DNA of 64,000 nucleotides from Phytomonospora sp040655735 (GTDB lineage: Bacteria; Actinomycetota; Actinomycetes; Mycobacteriales; Micromonosporaceae). The notes beneath the pieces are model-generated. The model saw nothing but the letters and a program-made list of their open reading frames with translations. It did no database searches and had not been told where the DNA came from. The stretch's first letter is position 1; every line of letters begins with the position of its first letter. Shown here piece by piece: positions 16,493-25,925 of this stretch. Both the position numbers and the translations under genes were made by a program. The stretch is from assembly GCF_040655735.1 (NCBI RefSeq), contig NZ_JBFAKK010000010.1:124001-188000 (forward strand), written 5' to 3'.

Positions 16493-18502
16493 TTGCCCGA
16501 GCTGCACCTCGACACCCTGCATCTGCCGATCGCGCCTCTCGGGCCCGACTCGCCGCTGCCGCCGTTGCCCGCCGCGACCGACATTCACGCCGATGCCGAC
16601 ATCAGCGGCGTCCCCGGCGAGGTCTTCGACCTCGGCTACGGCCGGGTGCCGAGCGTTCTGCCGTACACGACGCAGGACGGCTACGGCCGTGAGCGCGGTC
16701 CGGGCGAACTGCGCGTGGCGGTCCTGGAGAACGAGCATCTGCGGGCGACGGTCGCCCTCGACCTCGGCGGGCGGTTGTGGTCGCTGGTCGACAAGGCCAC
16801 CGGCCGGGAGCTGCTGTACCGCAACCCCGTCTTCCAGCCGGCCAACCTCGCGCTGCGCGGGGCGTGGTTCTCCGGCGGCGTGGAGTGGAATCTCGGCACG
16901 ACCGGGCACACGCCGCTGACCTGCGCCCCGATGCACGCCGCACGTGTCGACACGCCCGAGGGTCCGGTGCTGCGGCTGTGGGAGTTCGAGCGGCTGCGCG
17001 AGGTTCCCTACCAGCTCGACTTCTGCCTGCCCGAGGGCTCGCGCTTCCTCTACGTGCACGTCCGGATCGTCAACACCCAAGACGTCGACGTGCCGATGTA
17101 CTGGTGGTCGAACATCGCGGTGCCCGCCTCGGAGGAGACGCGCGTCATCGCGCCCGCCGACGCCTCCTACCGCTTCGCCTACGAGGGCTCGCTCGAACTG
17201 ATCGAGGCGCCCGTCCACAAAGGACTCGACTACTCCTATCCCGGCCGTGCCCCGCACGCCGCCGACTACTTCTTCCGGCTGGAGAAAGGGCAGCGGCCGT
17301 GGATCGCAGCCGTCGACGGTGAGGGGCACGGGCTGCTCCAGGCGTCGACGGCCCGCCTGACCGGCCGCAAGCTCTTCGTCTGGGGCGAGAACCCCGGCGG
17401 GCGGCGCTGGCAGGACTGGCTGACCGAGCCGGGCTCCGGCGGCTACCTGGAGATCCAGGCCGGCCTAGCCCGCACCCAGCTGGAGCACCTGCCGATGGCC
17501 GCGGGCGACACGTGGGCGTGGGTCGAGGCCTACGGCGCCCTCGACGTCAGCCCCGACGCCACGCACGCCCCCGACTGGCCGGCGGCCCGCGAGGCCGTCC
17601 AGTCGCAGCTCGACGAGCGGCTTCCGCTGCCCGCGCTCAACTCCCGCCTCGACGAGTGGGCGCGCTGGTGCGACGCGCGGCCCACCGAGCGCCTGTCCAC
17701 CGGTTCGGGCTGGGGCGCCCTGGAACGCCACCGGCGCAACGCCGTCGGCGCCAACCCCGCCGACCTGCCCGGCATCCCCTTCCGCGACGACACCCTCACC
17801 GACGCGCAGGAGCCCTGGCTGCGGCTGCTCGACGAGGGACGCCTTCCCGCCGCCGACCCCTCGGTCCCGCCCGTCGCGCACATCAGCGGCCCCGGCTGGC
17901 TCGGCCTGCTCGAAGAGGCCGCCGGCGACGCCGACTGGCACGGCACCTATCAGCTGGGCCTGGCCCGAGTGGCAGCCGGGGACACCGCCGGTGCCCGCGC
18001 CGCATGGGAGGACTCGGCCGGTGCCACGCCGAACGCCTGGGCCCTGAGGGCACTGGCCCACCAGGACCGCGTCGACCCGGCTTTCGGCGGCGAGCCCGCC
18101 GCCGACCGCTACCTGAAGGCCTACCGCCTCGCTCCGCCCTCATGGCAGTTCGCCGTCGAGGCGTGCGGGGCACTGCTCGACGCCGGGCGCCTCGAAGACG
18201 CCAAGGCCGTCCTCGACGATCTCCCCGAACCGCACCGCTCGCACGGTCGCGTCGCCGTGTGCCGCGTCCGCGTGGCCCTCGCGGGAGGGGAACTCGACCA
18301 GGCCGCTTCGGTGTTCGCCGACGGCTTCGAGGTCCCCGACCTGCGCGAGGGGGAGATCTCCCTCGACGGTCTGTGGAACGAGGTCGCCCGGCGGACCGTC
18401 GCCGACGCTCTGGGGCTCGACGTCAACGACGAGCAGGTGCGCCTCAAGGCGCGGCAGGACTTCCCGCTGCCGGAGCGCTACGACTTCCGGATGACCGACT
18501 AG
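16493..18502 (+). CDS. DUF5107-type protein with C-terminal repeat-like helices
   Basis: The 669-residue protein starts at TTG. Residues of about 60-350 form an aldose-mutarotase/beta-sandwich-like region with DLGGRLWSLVDKATGRELLYRNP and FSGGVEWNLGTTGHTP, which I recognise as the DUF5107 pattern often found beside glycosidases. The remainder is alpha-helical and alanine rich (DWHGTYQLGLARVAAGDTAGA, EACGALLDAGRLEDAKAVL), resembling TPR-like repeats. It has no signal peptide. The beta-galactosidase gene is close by but on the opposite strand, so a role in oligosaccharide metabolism is an inference. Confidence 0.8.
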   Translation: MPELHLDTLHLPIAPLGPDSPLPPLPAATDIHADADISGVPGEVFDLGYGRVPSVLPYTTQDGYGRERGPGELRVAVLENEHLRATVALDLGGRLWSLVDKATGRELLYRNPVFQPANLALRGAWFSGGVEWNLGTTGHTPLTCAPMHAARVDTPEGPVLRLWEFERLREVPYQLDFCLPEGSRFLYVHVRIVNTQDVDVPMYWWSNIAVPASEETRVIAPADASYRFAYEGSLELIEAPVHKGLDYSYPGRAPHAADYFFRLEKGQRPWIAAVDGEGHGLLQASTARLTGRKLFVWGENPGGRRWQDWLTEPGSGGYLEIQAGLARTQLEHLPMAAGDTWAWVEAYGALDVSPDATHAPDWPAAREAVQSQLDERLPLPALNSRLDEWARWCDARPTERLSTGSGWGALERHRRNAVGANPADLPGIPFRDDTLTDAQEPWLRLLDEGRLPAADPSVPPVAHISGPGWLGLLEEAAGDADWHGTYQLGLARVAAGDTAGARAAWEDSAGATPNAWALRALAHQDRVDPAFGGEPAADRYLKAYRLAPPSWQFAVEACGALLDAGRLEDAKAVLDDLPEPHRSHGRVAVCRVRVALAGGELDQAASVFADGFEVPDLREGEISLDGLWNEVARRTVADALGLDVNDEQVRLKARQDFPLPERYDFRMTD

Positions 18503-18520
18503 CGCCGCGGCGCGCCGGGC

Positions 18521-19132
18521 TCAACCCGGCGCGTTCTCCGGCAGCGCCTCGGTGAGGTAGCGCTGGATGGTCGGCGCGAGCATCGCCACGACGGCCTCCT
18601 GGTCGGCGCCGGCCAGCGGCTCCAGTTTCAGGACGTAGCGGGCCATGGCCAGACCCAGCAGCTGTGAGGCGACCAGCGTCGCCCGGAAGGCGCCCTTGTC
18701 GATGTCGAGCCCGAGCTCCTTCACCGCGGTCTTGAGGATCCGCGACACGAAGAACTCCCGCACCAGCCGCACCAGCAGCGGCTGCGCGACCGCCGAGCGG
18801 AGCAGCACGACACCCCGCTTGCCGCCCGGGCCGTCCCAGACGCCGAGGAAGGCGCGGACGAGCCGCTCTCCGACGCCGTCGACGCCGCCCTCGATGATGC
18901 CGGGCAGCACTTCGCCCGGGTCGAAGGGCGAGTCGATGGAGGCCAGCAACAGCTGGTCCTTGCTGCCGAAGTAGTGGTGGACCAGCGCCGGATCGACCTC
19001 GGCGTCCTGCGCGATCCGCCGGATCGTGGTCCGCTCGAAGCCCTCCTCGGCGAAGGCGTGCCTCGCCGCTTCCAGGATCTGCTCGCGGGTGTCGGGATTG
19101 CCCCGGCGTCGTCCGGTCCGGCCGTTGGTCAC
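18521..19132 (-). CDS. TetR-family transcriptional regulator
   Basis: The 203-residue protein has a TetR helix-turn-helix at about residues 14-58 (TREQILEAARHAFAEEGFERTTIRRIAQDAEVDPALVHHYFGS, split by eye into the usual three helices). A helical ligand domain follows, with a C-terminal part typical of the actinobacterial AcrR-like group. It starts at GTG 36 bp after the beta-galactosidase stop on the same strand, so it may be co-transcribed with that gene. It could regulate the lacZ-type gene or the convergent DUF5107 gene. The ligand is unknown. Confidence 0.9.
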   Translation of the reverse strand: MTNGRTGRRRGNPDTREQILEAARHAFAEEGFERTTIRRIAQDAEVDPALVHHYFGSKDQLLLASIDSPFDPGEVLPGIIEGGVDGVGERLVRAFLGVWDGPGGKRGVVLLRSAVAQPLLVRLVREFFVSRILKTAVKELGLDIDKGAFRATLVASQLLGLAMARYVLKLEPLAGADQEAVVAMLAPTIQRYLTEALPENAPG

Positions 19133-19168
19133 GAAGTCGACCTTACTGCCCGGCGCGCGGGGCCCCGG

Positions 19169-22066
19169 CTAGATGGTGCGCAGCCACACCGCGAAGGTCA
19201 GCGGCACCGCGTTGAGTTCGTACCGCGGCAGGACGTCGGGTCCGCATGAGGCCGAACCGAGGCCCCGGTGGACGTGGTCGATGTGCAGGTGGAGCTCGCC
19301 GGAGTCGACGAGATCGGTGGTGTGCCTGGCGTCGGCGAGGGCCTTGGTCGACCAGCGGCGCGCGGTCAGCGAGAAGTGCGGCTCACCGTGCAGCTGGAGG
19401 CCGCGTCCGTCGCGGCCGGTGATGCGCGCCCAGCGCACCTCGGCGCGGGCGCCGTTCTCCTGCGGGAAGACGTAGGGAGTCTGCAGCCGGTCGACGGTGG
19501 CCGTGAAGTGTCCGACGCGCGCGGCGGCCGTGCTGTCGGGGTAGGCCTCGCCCGGTCCGCGCCCGAACCACTCGACGGTGTCCCAGGCCGACGGCAGCCC
19601 GAGCCGGACGCCGACCCGGCCGAGGGGGACGGCCCACTCGCCCTCGGGCAGCATGGTGATCTCCAGGCGCAGCCATGGGCCGAAGGCCTGCCAGCGGTAG
19701 GTGTTCGACATGGCGGCCGTGCCGCCCTCGGGCCGGATCTCGGTGTGCACCACGTAGCTGTTGTCGTAGGCACCCGCCCGGATCAGGCGGTGCTGGAGCC
19801 GGTCGAGGCCCGCCTGCTCCCAGCGCCGCGCGACGGAGGGGTTCTTGCCGCGATCGTTGTCGGTCGGGGCCCGCCACAGTTCCAGCGAGGGGCAGCCGAT
19901 CTCGACGTCACCCAGACGCAGCAGCGTTCCATCGGGCGCGAACTCGGCGCCGCCGAGCAGGACCCGGCCGTCGGCGACGACCACCGGGCGGCCGGGTTCC
20001 TCGGCGTCGAAGGGGCGCTCGGCGATGACGTCGTCGGTTCGGCCCTGGTGCCAGGCGATCTCGTGGCCCGCGGGCGCCCACGCGGTGTCGGTGGCGAGTT
20101 GCGCCCGGATGGTCCACCAGTGCTCGAAGGGGGGCAGGCCGGCGCGTTCGGGCGCCGAGATGGGCAGTGCCACGTCGATGCTCTCACCGGGTTCGAGGAC
20201 CGGTACGTCGAGGGGGCCGCCGTCGGTGTGCTGCCCGTCGAGGGCGAGTTCCCAGTGGAAGGAGAGGTGCGAGGTATCGCGGACGTCATGCCGGTTGGTG
20301 ACCCGGACGGTGCAGTCGGGCCGGGTCTCGAAGCGCAGGGGTTCGACGACCTTCTTGAACTCCGCGAGGCCGGGGGAGGGGGTGCGGTCGGGGAAGACGA
20401 GCCCGTCGATGACGAAGTTGCCGTCGTGGACGGCCTCGCCGAAGTCGCCGCCGTAGGCGTAGTGCGCGCGGCCGTCGCCGGTGGTGACCGGGATGCCGTG
20501 GTCGAGCCACTCCCAGACGAAGCCGCCGGCCAGTCGCGGATAGGCGTCGAAGAGGCGCTGGTACTCGCCGAGGCCGCCGGGGCCGTTTCCCATGGCGTGG
20601 GCGTACTCGCAGAGCAGGAAGGGCATCGCGCGGCGGCGGGCGTCGAGGGCGGGATCGTCGAGTGGCGTCTCGATCCGCTTGCCGATCTGCTCGACCTCGG
20701 TGACACCGGCGTACATGCGGCTGTAGACGTCGGTGTGCTCGCAGGTCCAGTCGCCCTCGTAGTGGATCAGGCGCGTGCTGTCGCGTTCCCTTGCCCAGGC
20801 GGCCATCGCGGCGAGGTTGGCGCCGGTGCCGGCCTCGTTGCCCAGCGACCATATGATGACGCTGGGGTGGTTCTTGTCGCGCTCGACCATGCGGCGCATG
20901 CGGTCCAGGTACGCCTCGGTCCACTGTGGATCATCACTGGGGTTGTCGCGCCAGTCCTGGAGTTCGAAGCCGTGCGTCTCCAGGTCGCACTCGTCGATCA
21001 CCCACATGCCGAGTTCGTCGCACAGGTCGAGGAAGTCGGGGTGCGGCGGGTAGTGGCTCGTCCGCACGGCGTTGATGTTGTGTCGTTTCATGAGCGTCAG
21101 CTCGGAGCGCGCGGTCTGGTACGGGACGACCCGGCCGGTGCGGGGATGGAACTCGTGGCGGTTGACGCCGCGCAGAAGGATCGGCGCGCCGTTGACGAGC
21201 AGCCGCGCGTCCTCGATGGCCACTGTCCGGAACCCGACTTGGACGGACACGGTCTCGGTCTCGGTGCGGACCTCGGCGGCGTAGCGGCGGGGCAGCTCGG
21301 CGTGCCACGGCTCCACAGTGGACACCGTCACCGCCTCGCCCGCCGCGGCGTCCACGCCGAGTTCGGCGATGATCAGCCGGGTGCCCTCGGCCGCCTCCAG
21401 CAGCAGAGAACCCGAGCCGTTGGTGTGGTCGTATCCGGCGCGCACGAAGAAGTCGCCGACGCCGCCGTCGGGCCGGTGCCGCAGGGTCACCTCGCGGAAG
21501 ATCCCCGGCAGCCACCACATGTCCTGGTCCTCCAGGTATGTGGCCGACGACCACTGGTGGACCCGCGCGGCCAGGACGTTGTCGCCGGCGCGCAGCGCCT
21601 TGCTCGCGTCGAACTCGACCGGGAGTCTGCTCCCGCGCGAGACCCCGAGCTCGACCCCGTTGCACCAGACCCGCAGTGAGGAATCGGCGCCTTCGAAGCG
21701 CAGCACCGTGCGGCCGTCCTCGGGCCAGTCGGCGGGCAGCCGGAAGACGAGCCGGTGGTCGCCGACCTGGTTATCGGCCGGAACGCGGGGAGGGTCGACG
21801 GGAATGGGATAGGCGACGTTGGTGTAGATCGGGGCACCGTGCCCGTGCATCGGCCAGCTGGACGGGACCGGGATGTCGGTCCACTCCGCGTCGTCGAAAC
21901 CGGGCTCCCAGAAGCCCTCGGGCGCCTTCTCGTCGGAAGGAGCGAGGTGGAACCGCCACGTGCCGCTGAGGTCGAGATGTGCCGCGTTCGTCCGGCCGAT
22001 CGCACGAGGGGGCAGCGCTCCGAAGCCAGGGGAGGGGTCTTCGAAGTACGCCAGGGGTCGTGTCAT
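19169..22066 (-). CDS. Beta-galactosidase, GH2 LacZ type
   Basis: This cytosolic GH2 enzyme of 965 residues hydrolyses beta-galactosides. The order of domains matches E. coli LacZ: sugar-binding jelly roll (about 30-200), immunoglobulin-like domain, TIM barrel (about 290-590), a further domain and the C-terminal Bgal small-chain domain. The acid/base Glu411 is in SLGNEAGTG and the nucleophile Glu487 in FLLCEYAHAMGN. No signal peptide is present, so the substrate must be imported, yet no sugar permease is adjacent. A minus-strand RBS (AAGAGG) precedes the ATG. Confidence 0.95.
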   Translation of the reverse strand: MTRPLAYFEDPSPGFGALPPRAIGRTNAAHLDLSGTWRFHLAPSDEKAPEGFWEPGFDDAEWTDIPVPSSWPMHGHGAPIYTNVAYPIPVDPPRVPADNQVGDHRLVFRLPADWPEDGRTVLRFEGADSSLRVWCNGVELGVSRGSRLPVEFDASKALRAGDNVLAARVHQWSSATYLEDQDMWWLPGIFREVTLRHRPDGGVGDFFVRAGYDHTNGSGSLLLEAAEGTRLIIAELGVDAAAGEAVTVSTVEPWHAELPRRYAAEVRTETETVSVQVGFRTVAIEDARLLVNGAPILLRGVNRHEFHPRTGRVVPYQTARSELTLMKRHNINAVRTSHYPPHPDFLDLCDELGMWVIDECDLETHGFELQDWRDNPSDDPQWTEAYLDRMRRMVERDKNHPSVIIWSLGNEAGTGANLAAMAAWARERDSTRLIHYEGDWTCEHTDVYSRMYAGVTEVEQIGKRIETPLDDPALDARRRAMPFLLCEYAHAMGNGPGGLGEYQRLFDAYPRLAGGFVWEWLDHGIPVTTGDGRAHYAYGGDFGEAVHDGNFVIDGLVFPDRTPSPGLAEFKKVVEPLRFETRPDCTVRVTNRHDVRDTSHLSFHWELALDGQHTDGGPLDVPVLEPGESIDVALPISAPERAGLPPFEHWWTIRAQLATDTAWAPAGHEIAWHQGRTDDVIAERPFDAEEPGRPVVVADGRVLLGGAEFAPDGTLLRLGDVEIGCPSLELWRAPTDNDRGKNPSVARRWEQAGLDRLQHRLIRAGAYDNSYVVHTEIRPEGGTAAMSNTYRWQAFGPWLRLEITMLPEGEWAVPLGRVGVRLGLPSAWDTVEWFGRGPGEAYPDSTAAARVGHFTATVDRLQTPYVFPQENGARAEVRWARITGRDGRGLQLHGEPHFSLTARRWSTKALADARHTTDLVDSGELHLHIDHVHRGLGSASCGPDVLPRYELNAVPLTFAVWLRTI

Positions 22067-22392
22067 CGCGGCAATGCCTCTTCTTCTCGCCGGTTCGCCT
22101 TACGGCAGGCAAGTATTCGTCGGTCGTCTATGGGTGTCAAACAAGGACCGTTACCGGGTTCGCCTACGCAGGTTACCTTCCGTCGACTTTTCACTGACCC
22201 TGCGTGCTCGAATCGACCCGCCCGTTCGGGCGGCCTACGGGCACCGGAGGGTCACGGTCAAGACGCGCGGTTGTGGTGGAGCCTGTTGAATTTTCCGGGG
22301 TTTCCACACCTGGGGCCTTGCCGTACTCTCGGCCGCAGATCCGGATCATTACCGGACAGTTCACACGCAAGCCCGCGAAGAAAGGTACGCTC
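22067..22392. other. Divergent intergenic region between beta-galactosidase and protease
   Basis: The 326-bp region holds the minus-strand promoter at 22112-22140. On the plus side it contains TTGCCG at 22318 and an inverted repeat TCCGG-N7-CCGGA (22340-22356) just before the protease gene, plus AGAAAGG as its ribosome site. The -10 for the protease is not clear. Confidence 0.5.
22112..22140 (-). promoter_or_regulatory. Promoter of the beta-galactosidase gene
   Basis: Read on the minus strand, TTGACA (22135-22140) and AATACT (22112-22117) are separated by exactly 17 bp, placing the start about 40 nt before the ATG at 22066. Upstream at 22151-22177, GTTACC occurs twice as a direct repeat and may be a regulator site. 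Confidence 0.72.
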
Positions 22393-23613
22393 ATGCGTTT
22401 AGCGCATTTACCCCGAATCCTCGCCGCGAGCGTTCTCGGGGCGGCCGCCCTGGCCGCCCTCTCCGGAGGGACGGGATTCGCCGAACCCTCCGCACCCGTC
22501 GCCGCACCCCCCGCGGCTCCGCAGATCGAACGCGTGGGTGCCGAGGAGACCGCTGCGATCAGCGTCGACTACTCCGTATCCTCCGAGGTGACTTCCCAGA
22601 CCGTACGCCATCCCGGCGCGACGTACGTCAAAGTCCACTTCGGAGCCTTGTCGCTCGCCGCGGGCGACTACGTCACGGTCTCCGACCCTTCGGGGGCCGA
22701 AACCCATACGTATCACGGCGCGCCCGGCCGCGGGTTGCGTTCCGGAGACTCCGGCTACACCCTTCACGGTGACAGCGGCTTCGCGGCCATGTCCATCGAG
22801 GGCGACACCGCGATCGTGACCGTGCACCGCGAGTCCGACAAGGGCCTGCGCGGCCTGGGCGCCTCGGCTCCCGTCGTGACGATCGACAAGTTCTGGCGCG
22901 GTTACGACGAGGCCGAGTACAACGCGGTCAACATCGGGCTGATGTCCGTCTGCGGCAGCGACGCCCGCCGCGACGTCGTCTGCTACCAGACCAGCCACCC
23001 CACCCAGTTCGCGCGCTCGCGCCCGGTCGCCCGCCTCCTCATCGGCGGCACCAGCGCCTGCACCGGCTTCCGGGTCGGCGACACCAACCGCCTGCTGACC
23101 AACAACCACTGCACCGCCACCCAGGCGGGCGTCGTCAGCACGGAAACGCAGTTCAACTACCAGTGCCAGACCTGCGGCGGCAACAACCCCTATACGCCGA
23201 CCAAGGTCAGCGGCGCGACGCTCGTCAAAACCAGCGCGAGCCTCGACTACACCCTCTACTCGGTGAACAACTTCAGCACCATCAGCTCCTTCGGCACCCT
23301 CTACATCGAGTCGCGCCAGCCCGTCTCCCACGAGACCATCTACATCCCCGGTCACGGTGACGCCACGGCCAAGCGCCTGTCGATCTACGAGACGGCCGGC
23401 GGCGCGCTGTGCGACATCGACACGGTGAACCTCGATTCGGTCAACACCGGCTACCTCTGCGACACCTCCGGTGGCAACTCCGGCTCCCCGGTCCTGGCGA
23501 CGTCCACCCACCGGGTCATCGCCCTGCACCACCTCGGCGGCTGCCAGAACGCAGGCACCCGGATGAGCCTGATCCACCCCCAGATCATCGGTCTCATCGA
23601 CAACACCCCATAG
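22393..23613 (+). CDS. Secreted trypsin-like serine endopeptidase
   Basis: The ATG at 22393 with AGAAAGG 7-9 nt upstream gives 406 residues. The N terminus is a signal peptide (RLAHLPRILAASVLGAAALA), with cleavage probably after GFA. A roughly 170-residue region, possibly a propeptide or beta domain, precedes a chymotrypsin-fold protease. The triad can be read as His in LLTNNHCTA, Asp in SASLDYTLYS and Ser in TSGGNSGSPVL. Several cysteines (CQTC, ALCDI, YLCD, GGCQN) suggest disulfides. It resembles lysyl endopeptidase-type S1 proteases more than subtilisins. Specificity cannot be told by eye. Confidence 0.9.
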   Translation: MRLAHLPRILAASVLGAAALAALSGGTGFAEPSAPVAAPPAAPQIERVGAEETAAISVDYSVSSEVTSQTVRHPGATYVKVHFGALSLAAGDYVTVSDPSGAETHTYHGAPGRGLRSGDSGYTLHGDSGFAAMSIEGDTAIVTVHRESDKGLRGLGASAPVVTIDKFWRGYDEAEYNAVNIGLMSVCGSDARRDVVCYQTSHPTQFARSRPVARLLIGGTSACTGFRVGDTNRLLTNNHCTATQAGVVSTETQFNYQCQTCGGNNPYTPTKVSGATLVKTSASLDYTLYSVNNFSTISSFGTLYIESRQPVSHETIYIPGHGDATAKRLSIYETAGGALCDIDTVNLDSVNTGYLCDTSGGNSGSPVLATSTHRVIALHHLGGCQNAGTRMSLIHPQIIGLIDNTP

Positions 23614-23644
23614 CACCGGCGCTCATCGCACACGTTCGCACCGC

Positions 23645-23681
23645 CCGGCGGCCGTCTCGTATTCGACGAGACGGCCGCCGG
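23645..23681 (+). terminator. Terminator hairpin after the protease gene
   Basis: A 16-bp perfect inverted repeat (CCGGCGGCCGTCTCGT / ACGAGACGGCCGCCGG) with a 5-nt loop starts 31 bp after the protease stop and is followed by TTCCCTT. The T-run is weak, as is usual at this GC content. Confidence 0.8.
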
Positions 23682-23906
23682 TTCCCTTGCCTGCAGGCGA
23701 AACCCGTACTGAAAGTTCTTGCAGATTCGGCTTTCACGCGAGCATGGCGGTGTCGGGAGCTCGCGCCCGAAACATCCCGGTCGATCTGGTATTTCATCAC
23801 GAACCGTCCGCGCGGTGGCTCCAGCCGCTTGCGGCCGCATGGCCAGTCCCGCAAGAGGAACCTCAATAATCAGTGCAATTCGTTCCGAGGTGCGGTCCTT
23901 CGTTCC
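23682..23906 (+). other. Intergenic stretch before the amylase promoter
   Basis: This part of the 412-bp gap between the protease and amylase genes has no convincing gene on either strand. Short open frames here have arginine-rich translations and no ribosome site. Confidence 0.5.
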
Positions 23907-23955
23907 TTGACCGCCCTGAAACCCGGCGATAGCATCCCTGAAACCTTGCGCAAGG
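23907..23955 (+). promoter_or_regulatory. Amylase promoter with LacI/MalR-type operator at the start site
   Basis: TTGACC (23907-23912) and TAGCAT (23930-23935) are 17 bp apart. The perfect 12-bp palindrome CCTTGCGCAAGG (23944-23955) lies at the expected transcription start, where a repressor would block initiation. The half site CTTGC resembles operators known upstream of Streptomyces maltose and amylase genes controlled by LacI-family MalR/Reg1; that link is by resemblance only. Confidence 0.7.
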
Positions 23956-24025
23956 CTTTGCACAGCCGAACCGGCCGGGGGCTACCGGTACAGTCCCCGG
24001 CCCACAAGTCCCCGAGCGAGGAATC

Positions 24026-25876
24026 ATGCGCACCAGGCAGATCCCCACCTTTCACCGCCGACCCCTCCGCACCTTCGCGGCCGCCGCGGTCATCGCCGCC
24101 GCCGCGTTAATCCCCGGCGGGACGGCCACCGAACCCGCCGCGGCCGACATCGCCGTCACCGCCGCCCCGGGCAACGGCGACGCCGTCCTCCACCTGTTCG
24201 CCTGGCCCTGGAAGTCGGTCGCCGCCGAGTGCACCAACGTGCTCGGCCCCGCCGGCTTCCCCGCCGTCGAGGTCGCCGCGCCGCAAGAACACGTCGTCCT
24301 CCCCGCCAGGGCCTACCCGTGGTGGCAGGACTACCAGCCCGTCAGCTACCAGCTCAACACCCGGCGCGGCAGCACCGCCGACTTCGCCGCCATGGTCGAC
24401 GCCTGCGACGCCGCCGGCGTCGAGGTCTACATCGACGCCGTCGTCAACCACATGGCGGGCGGCGCCTCCACCGGCGACGGCAGCGGCGGCAACGCCTACA
24501 CCCAGTACTCCTACCCGGCCGTGCCTTTCGGGCCCGGCGACTTCCATCACTGCGGCCGCAACGGAAACGACGACATCGCCAACTGGACCGACCGCTGGGA
24601 GGTCCAGAACTGCGAACTGCTCGACCTGTCCGACCTGGAGACCGAGTCCGACTACGTGCGCGGCAAACTGGCCGCCTACCTCCAGAACCTCGTCGACCTC
24701 GGCGTCGACGGCTTCCGTGTCGACGCCGCCAAACACGTCCCCGTCGCCGACCTGCAGAACATCTTCGGACGGCTCTCGGGCGGACCGAAGATCTTCCTGG
24801 AGGTCATCGAGGGCGGAGCCGGCGAGATCAGCCCCACCGAGTACACCGGCCTCGGCCGCGTCACCGAGTTCCGCTACGGCGACCAGGTCGGCGCCCGCTT
24901 CAAGGACGGCGATCTCGCCGCGCTCTCCGGCCTCGAATCCCACCTGCTCCTCGGATCGGCCGCCGCCGAGACCTTCATCGACAACCACGACACCCAGCGC
25001 AGCGGCCGCGCCCAGCTCACCTACAAAGACGGCGCCCGCTACATCATGGCCGAGGCGTTCGCGCTCGCCCACGGTTACGGTTCGCCGCAACTGCTCTCGG
25101 GCTACGCCTTCACCGACCCCGAGGCGGGCCCACCGTCCACATCGGATGGAACGACGACGCCGGCGCTCACCGCGTCGGGAGCGTGCGCCACCGGCTGGGA
25201 ATGCTCGCACCGCCAGCGGGCCGTGCTCAACCTCGGCGCCCTCCGCGAGGCCGCCGCCGGCCAGGCGACCACCCACTGGTGGAGCAACGGCTCGAACCAG
25301 ATCGCCTTCGGGCGCGCGAGCAAGGCCCACGCCGCCTTCAACGCCTCCGGGGCGAGCCTGACCCGGGCCTTCGCCACCGGCCTGCCCGACGGTGTCTACT
25401 GCGACGTCGCCAACGGCGACTACAAGCCCGCCGATCGCTCCTGCACCGGCCCGTCCTACCGCGTCACCGGTGGCTCCTACACCGGGACCGTGCCGGCGAA
25501 CGGGGTGCTCGCGCTGCACGCCAACGCCATGACGCAGGGCGATCCCGGGCCCGGCCCGGGCACCTGCGCGAGCGGGGTGCAGGTCACCTTCAGCGCCACG
25601 GCCACGACCGTCTGGGGCCAGAACGTCTACGTGACCGGCAGCATCCCGCAGCTGGCGAACTGGTCGGCGCAGAACGCCGTGCCGCTGACCACCGACGCGG
25701 CCACGTATCCACTGTGGACCTCGGCGGCGCTGACCCTGCCGGTCGGCACCGCCTTCCAGTACAAGTACGTCAAGCGGCACAACGGCGCCGTCGTCTGGGA
25801 GAGCGACCCGAACCGCTCCCACACGGTGACGGCCTCCTCCGGCTGCGCGATCACCCTGCGCGACACCTGGCGCTGA
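24026..25876 (+). CDS. Secreted alpha-amylase, GH13 with C-terminal CBM20
   Basis: The 616-residue product is exported: its basic start and AAAAVIAAAALIPGG core form a signal peptide. The GH13 barrel shows GFRVDAAKH with the nucleophile Asp233, FLEVIEGG with the acid/base Glu259 and FIDNHDTQR with the transition-state Asp322. Residues from about 520 (VQVTFSATATTVWGQNVYVTG) to the end form a CBM20 starch-binding domain ending in ESDPNRSHTV. Length and layout match Streptomyces-type alpha-amylases. The gene is monocistronic, with its own operator-bearing promoter and a terminator on the far side. Confidence 0.95.
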   Translation: MRTRQIPTFHRRPLRTFAAAAVIAAAALIPGGTATEPAAADIAVTAAPGNGDAVLHLFAWPWKSVAAECTNVLGPAGFPAVEVAAPQEHVVLPARAYPWWQDYQPVSYQLNTRRGSTADFAAMVDACDAAGVEVYIDAVVNHMAGGASTGDGSGGNAYTQYSYPAVPFGPGDFHHCGRNGNDDIANWTDRWEVQNCELLDLSDLETESDYVRGKLAAYLQNLVDLGVDGFRVDAAKHVPVADLQNIFGRLSGGPKIFLEVIEGGAGEISPTEYTGLGRVTEFRYGDQVGARFKDGDLAALSGLESHLLLGSAAAETFIDNHDTQRSGRAQLTYKDGARYIMAEAFALAHGYGSPQLLSGYAFTDPEAGPPSTSDGTTTPALTASGACATGWECSHRQRAVLNLGALREAAAGQATTHWWSNGSNQIAFGRASKAHAAFNASGASLTRAFATGLPDGVYCDVANGDYKPADRSCTGPSYRVTGGSYTGTVPANGVLALHANAMTQGDPGPGPGTCASGVQVTFSATATTVWGQNVYVTGSIPQLANWSAQNAVPLTTDAATYPLWTSAALTLPVGTAFQYKYVKRHNGAVVWESDPNRSHTVTASSGCAITLRDTWR

Positions 25877-25883
25877 CAGGCCG

Positions 25884-25911
25884 GGGGCCGGATCCGTGCG
25901 GATCCGGCCCC
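25884..25911. terminator. Bidirectional terminator hairpin between convergent genes
   Basis: A 13-bp inverted repeat (GGGGCCGGATCCG / CGGATCCGGCCCC) with a 2-nt spacer sits between the amylase stop and the stop of the ABC-2 permease. No T-run is present. Confidence 0.68.
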
Positions 25912-25925
25912 TGCTCGCGTCCGTC

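Noticed and set aside
16482..16495. Certain leaderless TTG start for the DUF5107 gene
   Set aside because: The spacing fits but leaderless TTG starts are rare; the box was kept only as a low-confidence site.
19268..21679. 803-residue open frame antisense to the beta-galactosidase gene
   Set aside because: It mirrors the codon bias of the real gene, has no RBS and no recognised motif.
23451..23963. 170-residue minus-strand frame between protease and amylase
   Set aside because: It overlaps the protease gene, the terminator and the amylase promoter, and has no domain.
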